From positions 18,407 through 41,157 of IMG/VR virus record IMGVR_UViG_3300030101_002207: 22,751 bases of DNA, one strand, 5' to 3'. A program made the position numbers and the translations under genes. Position 1 is the first letter of the stretch; each line of letters opens with the position of its first letter. The DNA comes from a virus. Below are positions 14,626 through 22,211 of the stretch, piece by piece. Under the pieces are notes generated by a model. It had not been told where the DNA came from. It ran no database searches and was given only the letters and a program-made list of their open reading frames with translations.

Positions 14626-14961
14626 TTATTGCCAAGTGAAATATAAATCTTCTGTTACTGGTGTAATTTGAGATTCTATATTTTTTGATATTGATTCTTG
14701 TAATTTTTCTACATCTAATGAATTTTCCAACCAACTTATAACAAGATTTTCAAATTCTTCTGTGTCTTCATACGGTACAAAATCATCACCTTTAGTGTAT
14801 GTGTAGCTTTGTGTTCCTATTAATTGACTCGAATATACATCTCCACCAGACTCTTTAGATCCTTTGTATATATAATGTACCGTGTAAATTACATTTTCTT
14901 TATCTTCAAATTCGATGTAAGCATTCATCTGTGGAATACTCCAAGTGTAAGTAATTGCCAT
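14626..14961 (-). CDS. Fibre-associated small protein (DUF7936-like)
   Basis: A 111-residue protein that begins MAITYTWSIPQMNAYIEFED, then ENVIYTVHYIYKG, then a middle DDFVPYEDTEEFENLVISWL and ends TPVTEDLYFTWQ. The pattern 'M-A-I-T-Y-x-W-x-I' then 'V-x-x-V-x-Y-x-x-x-G' and 'F-V-P-Y-E-x-x-x-x-x-x-V-x-x-W' is one I know from small proteins adjacent to cyanophage and marine-phage tail fibres. It starts one base away from the fibre gene stop and shares its MAI start. It may assist fibre assembly or be a minor fibre component. Confidence 0.7.
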   Translation of the reverse strand: MAITYTWSIPQMNAYIEFEDKENVIYTVHYIYKGSKESGGDVYSSQLIGTQSYTYTKGDDFVPYEDTEEFENLVISWLENSLDVEKLQESISKNIESQITPVTEDLYFTWQ

Positions 14962-17319
14962 TTATTTATTTTTTTGTTCTAATATTTCTATTCTTTTTAT
15001 TGCTTCTTGCAGTGCGGCTGTTAAAAGCGGTACTAACTTAGCTTGATCAATACCTTGATAAACTTCGTTACCATCTTCGTCTATTTGATCTTTTTCACCA
15101 GATATAGCTTCTGGAACTATGTCTTGAGCTTCATGAGCTATAAACCCATCTACAGTTTGATCATCAGATATAAAATTAAATCTACACGGTTTTAAAAGCA
15201 TTAGTCTATCTATTCCATTTGATATTGGAATAACATTTTCTTTTAATCTATAGTCTGAAGACGTATTAAAAGCTGTTGCAAAATTACTAACAGTTATAGA
15301 TCCTCTTTCACTTGTGCTTGTTCCGGGACTGGCATAAAACCCAGCAATCTTATTAGGCGCACTACCTTGATTTGCTCTAGTAAGCCTTAATAAGTTAGAG
15401 CTTGAGCTACTTGTTGTTCCTTCTATTTCTAATAAACTAGCTGGTGATTCTAAGCCTATACCTATATTACCACTTTCTCTAAATGTTATTATAGGCGCGT
15501 CGTTTCTATCGGTAATATTAAAATTAATATTAGCATTATCGTATTGCAATGTCATTCTTTTAGCAGCGCTGCTGTTTTGCATTTCCATTATAACATTGTC
15601 TGCATTTCCTGCGGCTTCAACTACGATAGCGGCTTTACTGTTAGTCATGCCGTCAATATGAAGAAAACCATCTGGACTAGTAGTTCCTATACCTACGTCA
15701 GCATCACTAAAAACTATATGAGAACCGTCTCCAGTTATTTTAGCTCCATCTTGTATTTGTTGAGTATCTCCTAGCTCAAAACTACCATTATTAGGATTTG
15801 CTACAAATACATGGTCACCTCCATTAGTTACAACTATTCTACCTTCTACTTGTAGTTTAGCGCTAGGACTAGTAGTACCTATACCAACATTACCTGTATT
15901 TGTTATAGTCATCTTAGTAGTAAGAGAGTTAGATGTACTAGTAGCAAAAGTCATATTATGAGTACCATCAGCGCCGTTTCGTACTGTTCCTATAGCGCCA
16001 GCGGTAAAACCGTCAAAGCCATTACCACCCATTCTAAAAGTAATTTTAGGCCCAAAACCATTTGCAGCAGTTCCGCTAGTCATCATGCCGACATCTATTA
16101 CAGAATATTGAGCATTTGTAAAACTACTATTATAGTAAAATTTAGCTACACCATCTGTACCTATAACTTGTAGTTTTCTACTAGGACTAGTTGTTCCAAT
16201 ACCTAATCCTGTACTAGTTAAGCGCATTCTTTCAGAATTGTCTGTAGCAAATTGTATGTAATCATTTGTTTCGTTACCAACAATTCTTACTCTACCCACA
16301 TTAGCGTCTGTGCTAGCCCAAGTTAATTCCCTATTATTGTCAAGTCTTATATTACCTGCCGCTATATCTAATTTTTCTTGTGGATCACTAGTGCCTATAC
16401 CAACATTACCATTACCTTTTAGCACTAAAATATTATCTGTAGTAGTACCTCTAAATACTAACAAATCATTACTAGTAGAACTATCTAAATCACTTTCAAT
16501 TGTAAATCGTTTAGATTCATCTGATGCTCTAAAAGTAAGTCTTGGTTGATCAGCTGTTTGATCACCGCCTATTGAAATTTCTCCATCTACATCTAGTTTT
16601 GCTGTAGGACTAGTAGTTCCAATCCCGACGTTGCCTGCTGTTGTAATTCTAAACCTTTCAGTACCTTCTCCTTCAATAGTAAAATGATTATCATTAATAA
16701 GCTCCCAATCAGAGCCGCCTCTTCTTAAATGAAGTTTTGCTTGGTGAGTGCCAGCGTCTTCATGAATTTTAACTGCAACATCGCTACCATTATTATAAAC
16801 CTCAAGCTTTTCAGTAGGACTAGTTGTTCCAACACCTACATTACCAGGATTTGAAAAATACGCATGAGTGGTATCACCGTTTAATACAAAATAAGTAGTT
16901 ACTGATCCAGAACCGTTATCTGTTTTAAATATAATATCACCATCATCATTTTGGTTATCAATAATCAAATCACCTGTAATAGTCCTTAAATGCGTGTTAG
17001 TACCATCATGAAAAAATCTACCATCTGTTGCACCTCCAACATCTATTCTTACATTATCAACAGCTCGTAAGTTTTTATTAATAACAATAGTTTCACTACT
17101 ACCACTAAACCTCATGTATTGAGTTACTCCACCGCTACCGTCGTCGCATTTAATAAAAATATCAGAGTCGTCTGCGTTTTGGGTAATTTCTAAATCGCCA
17201 GTATAATTTTCAATAGAAGATTTTGATCCATTATGATATATTTTTAGATCATCACTACTACCTAAAATAATTTCTATATTATCTCCGGCATTTACGTTAT
17301 TTAAAAATTGTATTGCCAT
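14962..17319 (-). CDS. Large tail fibre with C-terminal S74 self-cleaving chaperone
   Basis: A 785-residue fibre. The N-terminal part repeats a DLKIYHNGSKS / TGDLEI / DDGSGGVTQY module at about 25-75 and again near 90-140. The middle has seven copies of a V-G-I-G-T-x-S-P...K-L-x-V motif (for example NVGIGTTSPTAKLDV), typical of fibre shafts. The end, from residue 688, is the peptidase S74 intramolecular chaperone: SDYRLKENV, DGFIAHEAQDIVPEAI and a coiled-coil tail (PLLTAALQEAIKRIEILEQK). Ser688 and Lys693 are spaced as the endosialidase Ser-Lys dyad, so the last ~98 residues are predicted to be cut off after trimerisation. It is the probable host-recognition fibre. Its leader has three TTAAT-like repeats. 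Confidence 0.88.
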   Translation of the reverse strand: MAIQFLNNVNAGDNIEIILGSSDDLKIYHNGSKSSIENYTGDLEITQNADDSDIFIKCDDGSGGVTQYMRFSGSSETIVINKNLRAVDNVRIDVGGATDGRFFHDGTNTHLRTITGDLIIDNQNDDGDIIFKTDNGSGSVTTYFVLNGDTTHAYFSNPGNVGVGTTSPTEKLEVYNNGSDVAVKIHEDAGTHQAKLHLRRGGSDWELINDNHFTIEGEGTERFRITTAGNVGIGTTSPTAKLDVDGEISIGGDQTADQPRLTFRASDESKRFTIESDLDSSTSNDLLVFRGTTTDNILVLKGNGNVGIGTSDPQEKLDIAAGNIRLDNNRELTWASTDANVGRVRIVGNETNDYIQFATDNSERMRLTSTGLGIGTTSPSRKLQVIGTDGVAKFYYNSSFTNAQYSVIDVGMMTSGTAANGFGPKITFRMGGNGFDGFTAGAIGTVRNGADGTHNMTFATSTSNSLTTKMTITNTGNVGIGTTSPSAKLQVEGRIVVTNGGDHVFVANPNNGSFELGDTQQIQDGAKITGDGSHIVFSDADVGIGTTSPDGFLHIDGMTNSKAAIVVEAAGNADNVIMEMQNSSAAKRMTLQYDNANINFNITDRNDAPIITFRESGNIGIGLESPASLLEIEGTTSSSSSNLLRLTRANQGSAPNKIAGFYASPGTSTSERGSITVSNFATAFNTSSDYRLKENVIPISNGIDRLMLLKPCRFNFISDDQTVDGFIAHEAQDIVPEAISGEKDQIDEDGNEVYQGIDQAKLVPLLTAALQEAIKRIEILEQKNK

Positions 17320-17340
17320 TTAATTTAATTTAATTTATTA

Positions 17341-19206
17341 TTATCCTACGTATGTAAGTAATACTTGATAAGCTGAATCTGCAGGTGTTCCCACAAATGC
17401 TACACCTAAGTTAGCAGAGGATCTAGTTATATCTGCATAAACTGTTTGTCCTGCAGCTGTTATTACTTCGCATTTAGTATTTATAGCTGTAGAACCAGCG
17501 CCAAAAACAGAAGCATTAGAAACATCTACTGTGAAAGTTCTTATACCTCCAGAGTCTGCTTTTGATACATAAGCTAATCCGCTATTTAATACAATGTTTT
17601 TACCTAAAGCTCCAGTGTCTGTTGAAGCTATTGTAACTTCAGTTGCGCTGTTTCTAGTAAGAGTTATATTTGATCCAGCTGTTAACTGTACAACCGAGTT
17701 GTCTGTACCAGATGTAGATGTTAAATTTAAATCTACATTACTACCATCTTGTGTAGCGTTTAGGTCGTAGGTTTCATCAGTATTTGTAGTGTAAGAAGGA
17801 ACATCCCAAGTATTATCTTTACTTAAAAATCTTGTTCCTGTATTAGAAGTTCCATCTACAGCAGTTAAATCTACGTCACCTATATCTACAGGACCTATAG
17901 CTACATTGTTTGTTGTTCCGTAAGCTACATAAGTACCGCCGTTGCTGTTACTAAAAGTTGTAACACCTTCGTCGCCTTGTACTATAACCCAATCATTAAT
18001 ATCAGATGTACCTTGTGCCGCGTCTAATTTAGCAATAACAGAATCACCAACATCTAATGTTACAGATCCGTAGAAACTACCAGCTGTTGTTACAACATAG
18101 TAATCACCAACCGATACTGCAACTCTTGAAGCCCCTGTTGTTAAGTTACCACCGCCATCTAAAGCACCTGTACCAGCATTGAAACCGTCTTTAAAAGTTA
18201 ATCCCCCGGCAACTAAACTATCTACATATGCTTTTGAAGCCGCATCTGTATTAGCAGAAGGGGTTGTTGGTACAGTAACTTGTCCACCAAAGCTTGATTG
18301 ACCAGTTCCAGAAACTGTTAATTCACCACCAACTGTAAGATCATCTACTATTGTTACATCATCTTCTAAATCAAAAGTTAACGTGTTATTGGTAGATCCA
18401 GTTACTTTTACAGTTGTACCAACTCCGTTTACATTTACTATATCAGTGCTGCTATCGCTTCCAGTTAAAACAATATCAGGATTAGCTCCGTTAGTTGTAG
18501 GTAATGTATATGTAGTGTTAGTGTTAGTAGGAAAAGTTACTGTTTGAATATCTACAGCTGTAACGTGACCAGTTGAGTTGGTTGTTATAGTGTTAACCAA
18601 GTCAACTGTACCGCCTGATCCTGGAGACGCAGATGAAGTTGTGTCTGATCTACTTGTAGAGTCGTGAGTAAGAGTTACTGTTCTTGTGCCTCCAACAGCA
18701 CCTGATATGTAAGTTCCACCTACAACATCTACTGTTTCTCCGTTTGAAACTACTTGATCAGCACCAGTTGTAGAACCTATTTTCCACGTTGACATACCGC
18801 CTGCAGATCCACTTGCCGCGGCTGTAATTCTACCTTGAGCATCAACTGTAATATCGGCTAATGTGTAAGAGCCAGGAGTTACAGCTGTGTTGTCTAGGTT
18901 TATTGTAACTGTATCAGTTGCGCCTGCAACAGAAGATAAAGCAGTACCTCCAGCTATAGTAAGAGTATTACCATCATTAATAGTTTGACTACTACCAGAA
19001 TCACCTGCAACATCAAAACTATAAGAAGCACCTATGTCTATCCAACCTGCACCTGTATATAATCTTACTACATCGCTTGCTGTGTTATAATATACTCTAC
19101 CCTGAAATAAACCAGAACTAGGATCTGATGCTATATTTTCTAGTCTTAGTTTTTGTGATTGAGCACCTTCAGCGTACTCTACGTTGTTTACAAATAAAAT
19201 TGCCAT
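17341..19206 (-). CDS. Large tail fibre-like protein
   Basis: A 621-residue, Thr/Ser/Asn/Gly/Val-rich, all-beta protein. Its N-terminus MAILFVNNVEYAEGAQSQKL is close to that of the downstream S74 fibre (MAIQFLNNV), suggesting a shared attachment element. A segment VYYNTASDVVRLYTGAGWID resembles the fibre-base modules of marine phages, followed by a shaft with many TNTxYTLP-type repeats, a TPSANTDAASKAYVDSLVAG segment typical of T4-like cyanophage fibres, and a C-terminal beta domain ending VAFVGTPADSAYQVLLTYVG. It should be a virion protein involved in adsorption. No S74 domain is seen at the end, unlike its neighbour. Confidence 0.82.
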   Translation of the reverse strand: MAILFVNNVEYAEGAQSQKLRLENIASDPSSGLFQGRVYYNTASDVVRLYTGAGWIDIGASYSFDVAGDSGSSQTINDGNTLTIAGGTALSSVAGATDTVTINLDNTAVTPGSYTLADITVDAQGRITAAASGSAGGMSTWKIGSTTGADQVVSNGETVDVVGGTYISGAVGGTRTVTLTHDSTSRSDTTSSASPGSGGTVDLVNTITTNSTGHVTAVDIQTVTFPTNTNTTYTLPTTNGANPDIVLTGSDSSTDIVNVNGVGTTVKVTGSTNNTLTFDLEDDVTIVDDLTVGGELTVSGTGQSSFGGQVTVPTTPSANTDAASKAYVDSLVAGGLTFKDGFNAGTGALDGGGNLTTGASRVAVSVGDYYVVTTAGSFYGSVTLDVGDSVIAKLDAAQGTSDINDWVIVQGDEGVTTFSNSNGGTYVAYGTTNNVAIGPVDIGDVDLTAVDGTSNTGTRFLSKDNTWDVPSYTTNTDETYDLNATQDGSNVDLNLTSTSGTDNSVVQLTAGSNITLTRNSATEVTIASTDTGALGKNIVLNSGLAYVSKADSGGIRTFTVDVSNASVFGAGSTAINTKCEVITAAGQTVYADITRSSANLGVAFVGTPADSAYQVLLTYVG

Positions 19207-19212
19207 GTGTTA

Positions 19213-19902
19213 TTAGTTTAAAAATGCCTTACCTGCGAAGCCGGCTCCAAATGTTATTGTTAAATTATTATTGTCTATATAGTCTACTTGACCTCCTAAA
19301 ACAGAATTGTCTCCTGTATCTACTACAGATACTGATGGAAATTTTTCAAGATTGTGATTTATTGTCCAAGTTGCCGATGGCGATCCTTGGGTAAAATTAA
19401 ATGTTTTATCTCCTACATCTTTTGATATAGTAAAAGCAGCGAAGTCGTAGTGTTTTTTTAAAACAGCTGTTCCATTTCCTGCTATATTTGTTAATACTAA
19501 ATTATACAGAGTTGGGTTTACCTGTGTGTATGAATCTATAGTATAATGACCAAATTGGTCTATATTGTTTTGTTCGTTTATTAATATATTGTTTCCTACA
19601 AGGTACTGAACAAACGCTTTTGTGTTTTGACCAGATGAATCTATAGTAGATATACTAAGTGTAGTAAAACTATTCATAGCAGCTCCGTCTGCAGGGCCGC
19701 TAAATTCACCTGTGCTAGTTGGTGCTTCTACAAATTTAAACACCATTTGACCAGATATAGATATCTTACCTTTTATATTAAGATATTCTGCTACGGCTTT
19801 AGCTGTAAAGTTTCTGGTTAATCTATTACTACTCTCGGTTCCAATCCAAGCATCGTTATCTTCAACCTGTAAATCTCTTGGATACGAACTTATTCTTGCC
19901 AT
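19213..19902 (-). CDS. Short fibre or receptor-binding protein
   Basis: A 229-residue protein. The N-terminus, MARISSYPRDLQVEDNDAWI followed by GT and TRNFTAKAVAEYL, has the same plan as the next protein's N-terminus (M-A-x-I-x-S-Y-P, D, G-T, T-R-N-F). The middle is a beta-rich domain. The C-terminal part, TWTINHNLEKFPSVSVVDTG then VDYIDNNNLTITFGAGFAGK, matches a 'W-x-I-x-H-N-L-x-x-x-P-x-V' beta module that recurs at phage fibre tips. It is therefore a likely adsorption protein attached through the shared N-terminal arm. Confidence 0.75.
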   Translation of the reverse strand: MARISSYPRDLQVEDNDAWIGTESSNRLTRNFTAKAVAEYLNIKGKISISGQMVFKFVEAPTSTGEFSGPADGAAMNSFTTLSISTIDSSGQNTKAFVQYLVGNNILINEQNNIDQFGHYTIDSYTQVNPTLYNLVLTNIAGNGTAVLKKHYDFAAFTISKDVGDKTFNFTQGSPSATWTINHNLEKFPSVSVVDTGDNSVLGGQVDYIDNNNLTITFGAGFAGKAFLN

Positions 19903-19905
19903 TTA

Positions 19906-20394
19906 CTATGCGTATATTCTTATTTCTAAAAACCCTCTTTGTAAAACATCAACTAAGCTACCGTCTGCAGCATCTATGTATTCAAACTCTACGTAATTAC
20001 CTGATAAATTAATTTCTTTTACTGTTATACATGCTGTTCCTGCTGAGGCTGGATTAGTTGTGGCTCCTTGATAATTAGAAACTACTATGTATGTGTTCGC
20101 TGTTAAAGTACCTCCGCTTGCGGTTAACCTGTATTTACCTGGGTCTTGTCTAGACCAAGTGAACGTCATGCCAGTTGTGTTTTGTAAAGCTGTGCCTTGA
20201 GGCGCGTCTGTGCTAGCTTGCGAAAATCTTTCAGCATATATTGTATAACCTAACTGAGATAAGTCACTTACTGCACCTAGTGAAAAGTTTCTTGTTTTAG
20301 GATCATCATTTGTGCCGTCTGCAGGCATAGATGTACCTAATAATAAATCAGCTCTTTTGGGTGTAGCTGTTGGGTATGAGTTTATATTTGCCAT
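19906..20394 (-). CDS. Short fibre-like protein with shared N-terminal arm
   Basis: A 162-residue protein beginning MANINSYPTATPKRADLLLG followed by T and, at about 35, TRNFSLGAVSDL, the same anchor pattern as the 229-aa protein. The remainder (TFTWSRQDPGKYRLTASGGT; VEFEYIDAADGSLVDVLQRG) is beta-rich and ends in a strand FLEIRIYA. This suggests an alternative tip on the same attachment arm, perhaps a second short fibre or a fibre accessory. No catalytic motif seen. Confidence 0.72.
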   Translation of the reverse strand: MANINSYPTATPKRADLLLGTSMPADGTNDDPKTRNFSLGAVSDLSQLGYTIYAERFSQASTDAPQGTALQNTTGMTFTWSRQDPGKYRLTASGGTLTANTYIVVSNYQGATTNPASAGTACITVKEINLSGNYVEFEYIDAADGSLVDVLQRGFLEIRIYA

Positions 20395-20395
20395 G

Positions 20396-20647
20396 CTATT
20401 TGTTTTGTGTAGCTGTATTAGTTAGTAAGTCGTAGTTATGAGTTAGTATCGATGCATCGCCACGGGTTAAAGCTCTGTCAGCTGCGCTCATGTTGTTTCT
20501 TTTATGGAATTTATCGGTAAAGGTGCCATTATGATTTAAAAACCCGTTTTTTTTCATTAGTTTTATAGCAAACTTCTTGTTTCCTCCAACTTGCGCTATT
20601 AATCTAGGAATAAGTTCTCCTGGAGCTGTAAATCGAGTTGTTTCCAT
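20396..20647 (-). CDS. Small basic protein, first gene of the leftward region
   Basis: An 83-residue basic protein: METTRFTAPGELIPRLIAQV with GGNKKFAIKLMKKNGFLN and RNNMSAADRALTRGDASILT. It is probably helical. As the first gene of the leftward arm, it is adjacent to the control region and should be the first late product. It may bind nucleic acid or be a structural protein; no family recognised. Confidence 0.65.
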   Translation of the reverse strand: METTRFTAPGELIPRLIAQVGGNKKFAIKLMKKNGFLNHNGTFTDKFHKRNNMSAADRALTRGDASILTHNYDLLTNTATQNK

Positions 20648-20688
20648 ATTACTATATACTTACATATAAAGCGAGAAACTTACAAAGT

Positions 20689-20733
20689 GTGACATTAGGG
20701 TACTACTTATATAACTTATAAGGCTTATGTCAC
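20689..20733. promoter_or_regulatory. Inverted repeat GTGACAT...ATGTCAC with three 9-bp-spaced CTTAT repeats
   Basis: GTGACAT at 20689-20695 and ATGTCAC at 20727-20733 form a perfect 7-bp dyad with a 31-base spacer. Inside it, CTTAT occurs at 20706, 20715 and 20724, strictly nine bases apart. This placement, about 45 bases upstream of the late-arm start codon (20647), suits an operator controlling leftward transcription. Function is inferred. Confidence 0.5.
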
Positions 20734-20926
20734 TATATAAAACTAGGCCCCATAGCAAATAGAGAGGATTGGTGTTGAATTTTAGTAAAATTTTTTATAT
20801 TTTTTTGTAAAGCCAGTTTTGTTTCCCGGTCCTACCCTGTTTTTTAGGATAATAATCATATTTTATTACGTTTTTGTTGATATTTCCCTAGGCTTTCACG
20901 TTTTCCCTAACTATTTAAGTTTTTTT

Positions 20927-20958
20927 TTACAAACAAAATACATTACATATTGGATAAT
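20927..20958 (+). promoter_or_regulatory. Repeated early element, copy 1
   Basis: TTACAAACA, 14 bases, then TTGGATAAT. It lies 39 bases before the ATG of the first early gene. Copies 2 and 3 have the same spacing. I infer a phage early promoter; it does not match the Bacteroidetes TAnnTTTG -7 box exactly, but each copy has TA-N3-WTTG in that place. Confidence 0.6.
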
Positions 20959-20997
20959 AATAATGTAAATACTTAATAACTAATAATAATAATAACT

Positions 20998-21225
20998 ATG
21001 CAAATTATCAATTCAAAAAGATTTGTTGTACGCAAATCACTAATCGGAAATCCTACAATCATACAAGTAACTTTCAAAAATGGTAAAACATACAAGTACA
21101 ATCACGATAAAGTGTACGAGATAATGAAAGACAAACTAAATTCTATGAATTGTTTCGAGAAATATAAGTCTTACACTTCAACTACTAGTGTACCAGTAAT
21201 CTTACGTGACAAAGTAGTACTATAA
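20998..21225 (+). CDS. Early 75-aa hypothetical protein
   Basis: The first rightward gene. Its product begins MQIINSKRFVVRKSLIGNPT and contains VTFKNGKTYKYNHDKVYEIM, then CFEKYKSYTSTTSVP. The 'F-K-N-G-K-x-Y-x-Y' beta hairpin suggests a small beta/alpha fold. Small phage early proteins often modify host functions, but no family is recognised. The start context is AACTATGCAA, shared with three other early genes, and it is preceded by copy 1 of the repeated element. Confidence 0.75.
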   Translation: MQIINSKRFVVRKSLIGNPTIIQVTFKNGKTYKYNHDKVYEIMKDKLNSMNCFEKYKSYTSTTSVPVILRDKVVL

Positions 21226-21235
21226 TAGTATTACT

Positions 21236-21262
21236 TGTCATGACAGATTGTCACTGCGCAGT
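21236..21262. promoter_or_regulatory. Two adjacent 10-bp palindromes (TGTCATGACA and ACTGCGCAGT)
   Basis: TGTCATGACA (21236-21245) and ACTGCGCAGT (21253-21262) are both perfect palindromes, seven bases apart, in a 92-base spacer without genes. They are not followed by a T run, so a terminator is unlikely. A TGTCAC box (21249-21254) lies between and overlaps the second. This could be an operator or a replication-related site. Confidence 0.45.
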
Positions 21263-21317
21263 ACATCTACAATAAATTAAACTAATAAACAATTAAACAC
21301 CTATAAATAAAACTAAT

Positions 21318-21404
21318 ATGAGAAAATTCATTCACACTATTCTATTCAAAATCAAATCATTAAAAATAGAAATCGGTAAAGCTCCAAGTGAAACAACTTG
21401 GTAA
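21318..21404 (+). CDS. Early 28-aa peptide gene
   Basis: ATG at 21318, stop 21402-21404. The product starts MRKFIHTILFKIKSLKIEIG and ends PSETTW. It is basic and amphipathic. It lies between two regulatory-looking sites, with copy 2 of the repeated element starting one base after its stop. A coding role is uncertain at this size, but it follows an A-rich leader (AATAAAACTAAT). Confidence 0.4.
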   Translation: MRKFIHTILFKIKSLKIEIGKAPSETTW

Positions 21405-21436
21405 TTACAAACAAATTACAATATCCTTTGGATAAT
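21405..21436 (+). promoter_or_regulatory. Repeated early element, copy 2
   Basis: TTACAAACA, 14 bases, TTGGATAAT, followed by ATAATAAAAT, identical in this last part to copy 3. The next ATG (21471) is 34 bases downstream. Probable early promoter. Confidence 0.6.
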
Positions 21437-21470
21437 ATAATAAAATACTAACTAATTAAAACTAAATACT

Positions 21471-21581
21471 ATGTCTTCAAAATACTTAAATATATCTTTC
21501 AGAGTCTATGGCAAACACTTCAACTTGCTAACTAAAGAACAAAAAGATAAAGTCATTGAGATATACTATGACTTCTATTAA
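21471..21581 (+). CDS. Early 36-aa protein
   Basis: ATG at 21471, stop at 21579-21581. The product begins MSSKYLNISFRVYGKHFNLL and ends VIEIYYDFY. Alternating aromatic and polar residues suggest a small folded unit or a helix. It is the first gene after copy 2 of the repeated element, which supports a real transcript. Function is unknown. Confidence 0.5.
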   Translation: MSSKYLNISFRVYGKHFNLLTKEQKDKVIEIYYDFY

Positions 21582-21587
21582 AAAACC

Positions 21588-21701
21588 GGAGTGAATGGCT
21601 CGCAGTAAATCGTGGCGTACTTAATATAGATGAAAAACTCTATAGCGTTAGTAGGTAAATCGCGCGCGTGTGTGAGAGAAGTTCGATTCTTCTACACTCC
21701 A
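21588..21701 (+). tRNA. tRNA-like RNA gene, atypical or degenerate
   Basis: The 3' end carries a good T-arm: AGAAG-TTCGATT-CTTCT (21677-21693), followed by ACACTCC and a discriminator A at 21701, without an encoded CCA. The 5' end GGAGTG (21588-21593) pairs with CACTCC (21695-21700), giving a six-pair acceptor stem. The interior is not standard: the length is 114 bases; a hairpin TATAGA-TGAAAAAC-TCTATA (21625-21644) could be an anticodon arm with an 8-base loop; and a D-arm-like TAGCG-TTAGTAGGTAAAT-CGC (21643-21663) lies 3' of it instead of 5'. It might be a rearranged or degenerate tRNA (a TGA anticodon, Ser-like, is conceivable), a tRNA mimic, or a tRNA fragment used as an attachment site. 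Confidence 0.4.
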
Positions 21702-21722
21702 CTAATATTAAATAATATAACT

Positions 21723-21848
21723 ATGCAAAAACTAGATAAAATAGCACAAGAAGTATTTGGTGAGTTCGGGTTCACTACGTGTACTTCAGATCAACAAGAA
21801 ACAATATTAACTTATTACTCTAACTTTAAAAATCTATGCAATGAATAA
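21723..21848 (+). CDS. Early 41-aa protein
   Basis: I place the start at ATG 21723 (AACTATGCAA context) and not at an upstream ATG at 21630, since that longer frame would run through the tRNA-like RNA. The product begins MQKLDKIAQEVFGEFGFTTC and ends NFKNLCNE. It has two Cys and a helical N-terminus. It overlaps the next gene by eight bases (21841-21848). Function is unknown. Confidence 0.6.
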   Translation: MQKLDKIAQEVFGEFGFTTCTSDQQETILTYYSNFKNLCNE

Positions 21849-22080
21849 TAAAAAAGAATTTATGTTAGTGCCTTATGAGTCAAATGAATATGGCTTTACT
21901 TGTAAGTACTTTAACTTTCACCCTTACTATATTATGTCATTTTCAACTAAAACAGAAGATGAAATGAAGAGTAGAATATCTGATTATACTGCTAACAGAG
22001 TAAAATATGAGCGAAAGTTTAAATTACATACTAATGCAGCAGCGGAATTTTATCAAGAACTAAATTATAAAGGTGATTAA
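21841..22080 (+). CDS. Early 79-aa hypothetical protein
   Basis: Begins MNNKKEFMLVPYESNEYGFT and contains CKYFNFHPYYIMSFSTKTED, then KSRISDYTANRVKYERKF. It is aromatic- and charge-rich. It starts within the end of the previous gene, and its stop is two bases before the next ATG, so these genes are translated together. Not recognised. Confidence 0.68.
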   Translation: MNNKKEFMLVPYESNEYGFTCKYFNFHPYYIMSFSTKTEDEMKSRISDYTANRVKYERKFKLHTNAAAEFYQELNYKGD

Positions 22081-22082
22081 CT

Positions 22083-22211
22083 ATGCAATTTATACAAATA
22101 ACTAATAATAAAGAGATAGATATGACTTCTCTTATACTAAAACAAATGAAAGGCGAGATAACTCGTGATGAAGTTTTACAAGTAATTAAAAATAATTATG
22201 AAGAAAAATAA
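22083..22211 (+). CDS. Early 42-aa protein
   Basis: ATG at 22083 in a TTAACTATGCAA context, stop 22209-22211. The product begins MQFIQITNNKEIDMTSLILK and ends VLQVIKNNYEEK, probably one beta strand and two helices. The next gene starts inside its end (14-base overlap). Function is unknown. Confidence 0.55.
   Translation: MQFIQITNNKEIDMTSLILKQMKGEITRDEVLQVIKNNYEEK

Larger units (their letters stand above)
20648..20997. promoter_or_regulatory. Divergent control region between late and early arms
   Basis: This 350-base noncoding stretch separates leftward late genes from rightward early genes, so it should hold promoters in both directions. It contains a 7-bp inverted repeat with three CTTAT repeats inside (20689-20733), a weak TCCTA/TAGGA hairpin near 20832-20852, a T-rich tract near 20920-20928 and copy 1 of the repeated element (20927-20958). 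The final bases before ATG 20998 are an AATAATAATAATAACT leader. No open frame of coding quality is visible. Confidence 0.65.

Noticed and set aside
20832-20852. TCCTA/TAGGA hairpin as a terminator
   Set aside because: Only five pairs with a loop of about ten bases, and it lies upstream of divergent genes where a terminator is not needed.
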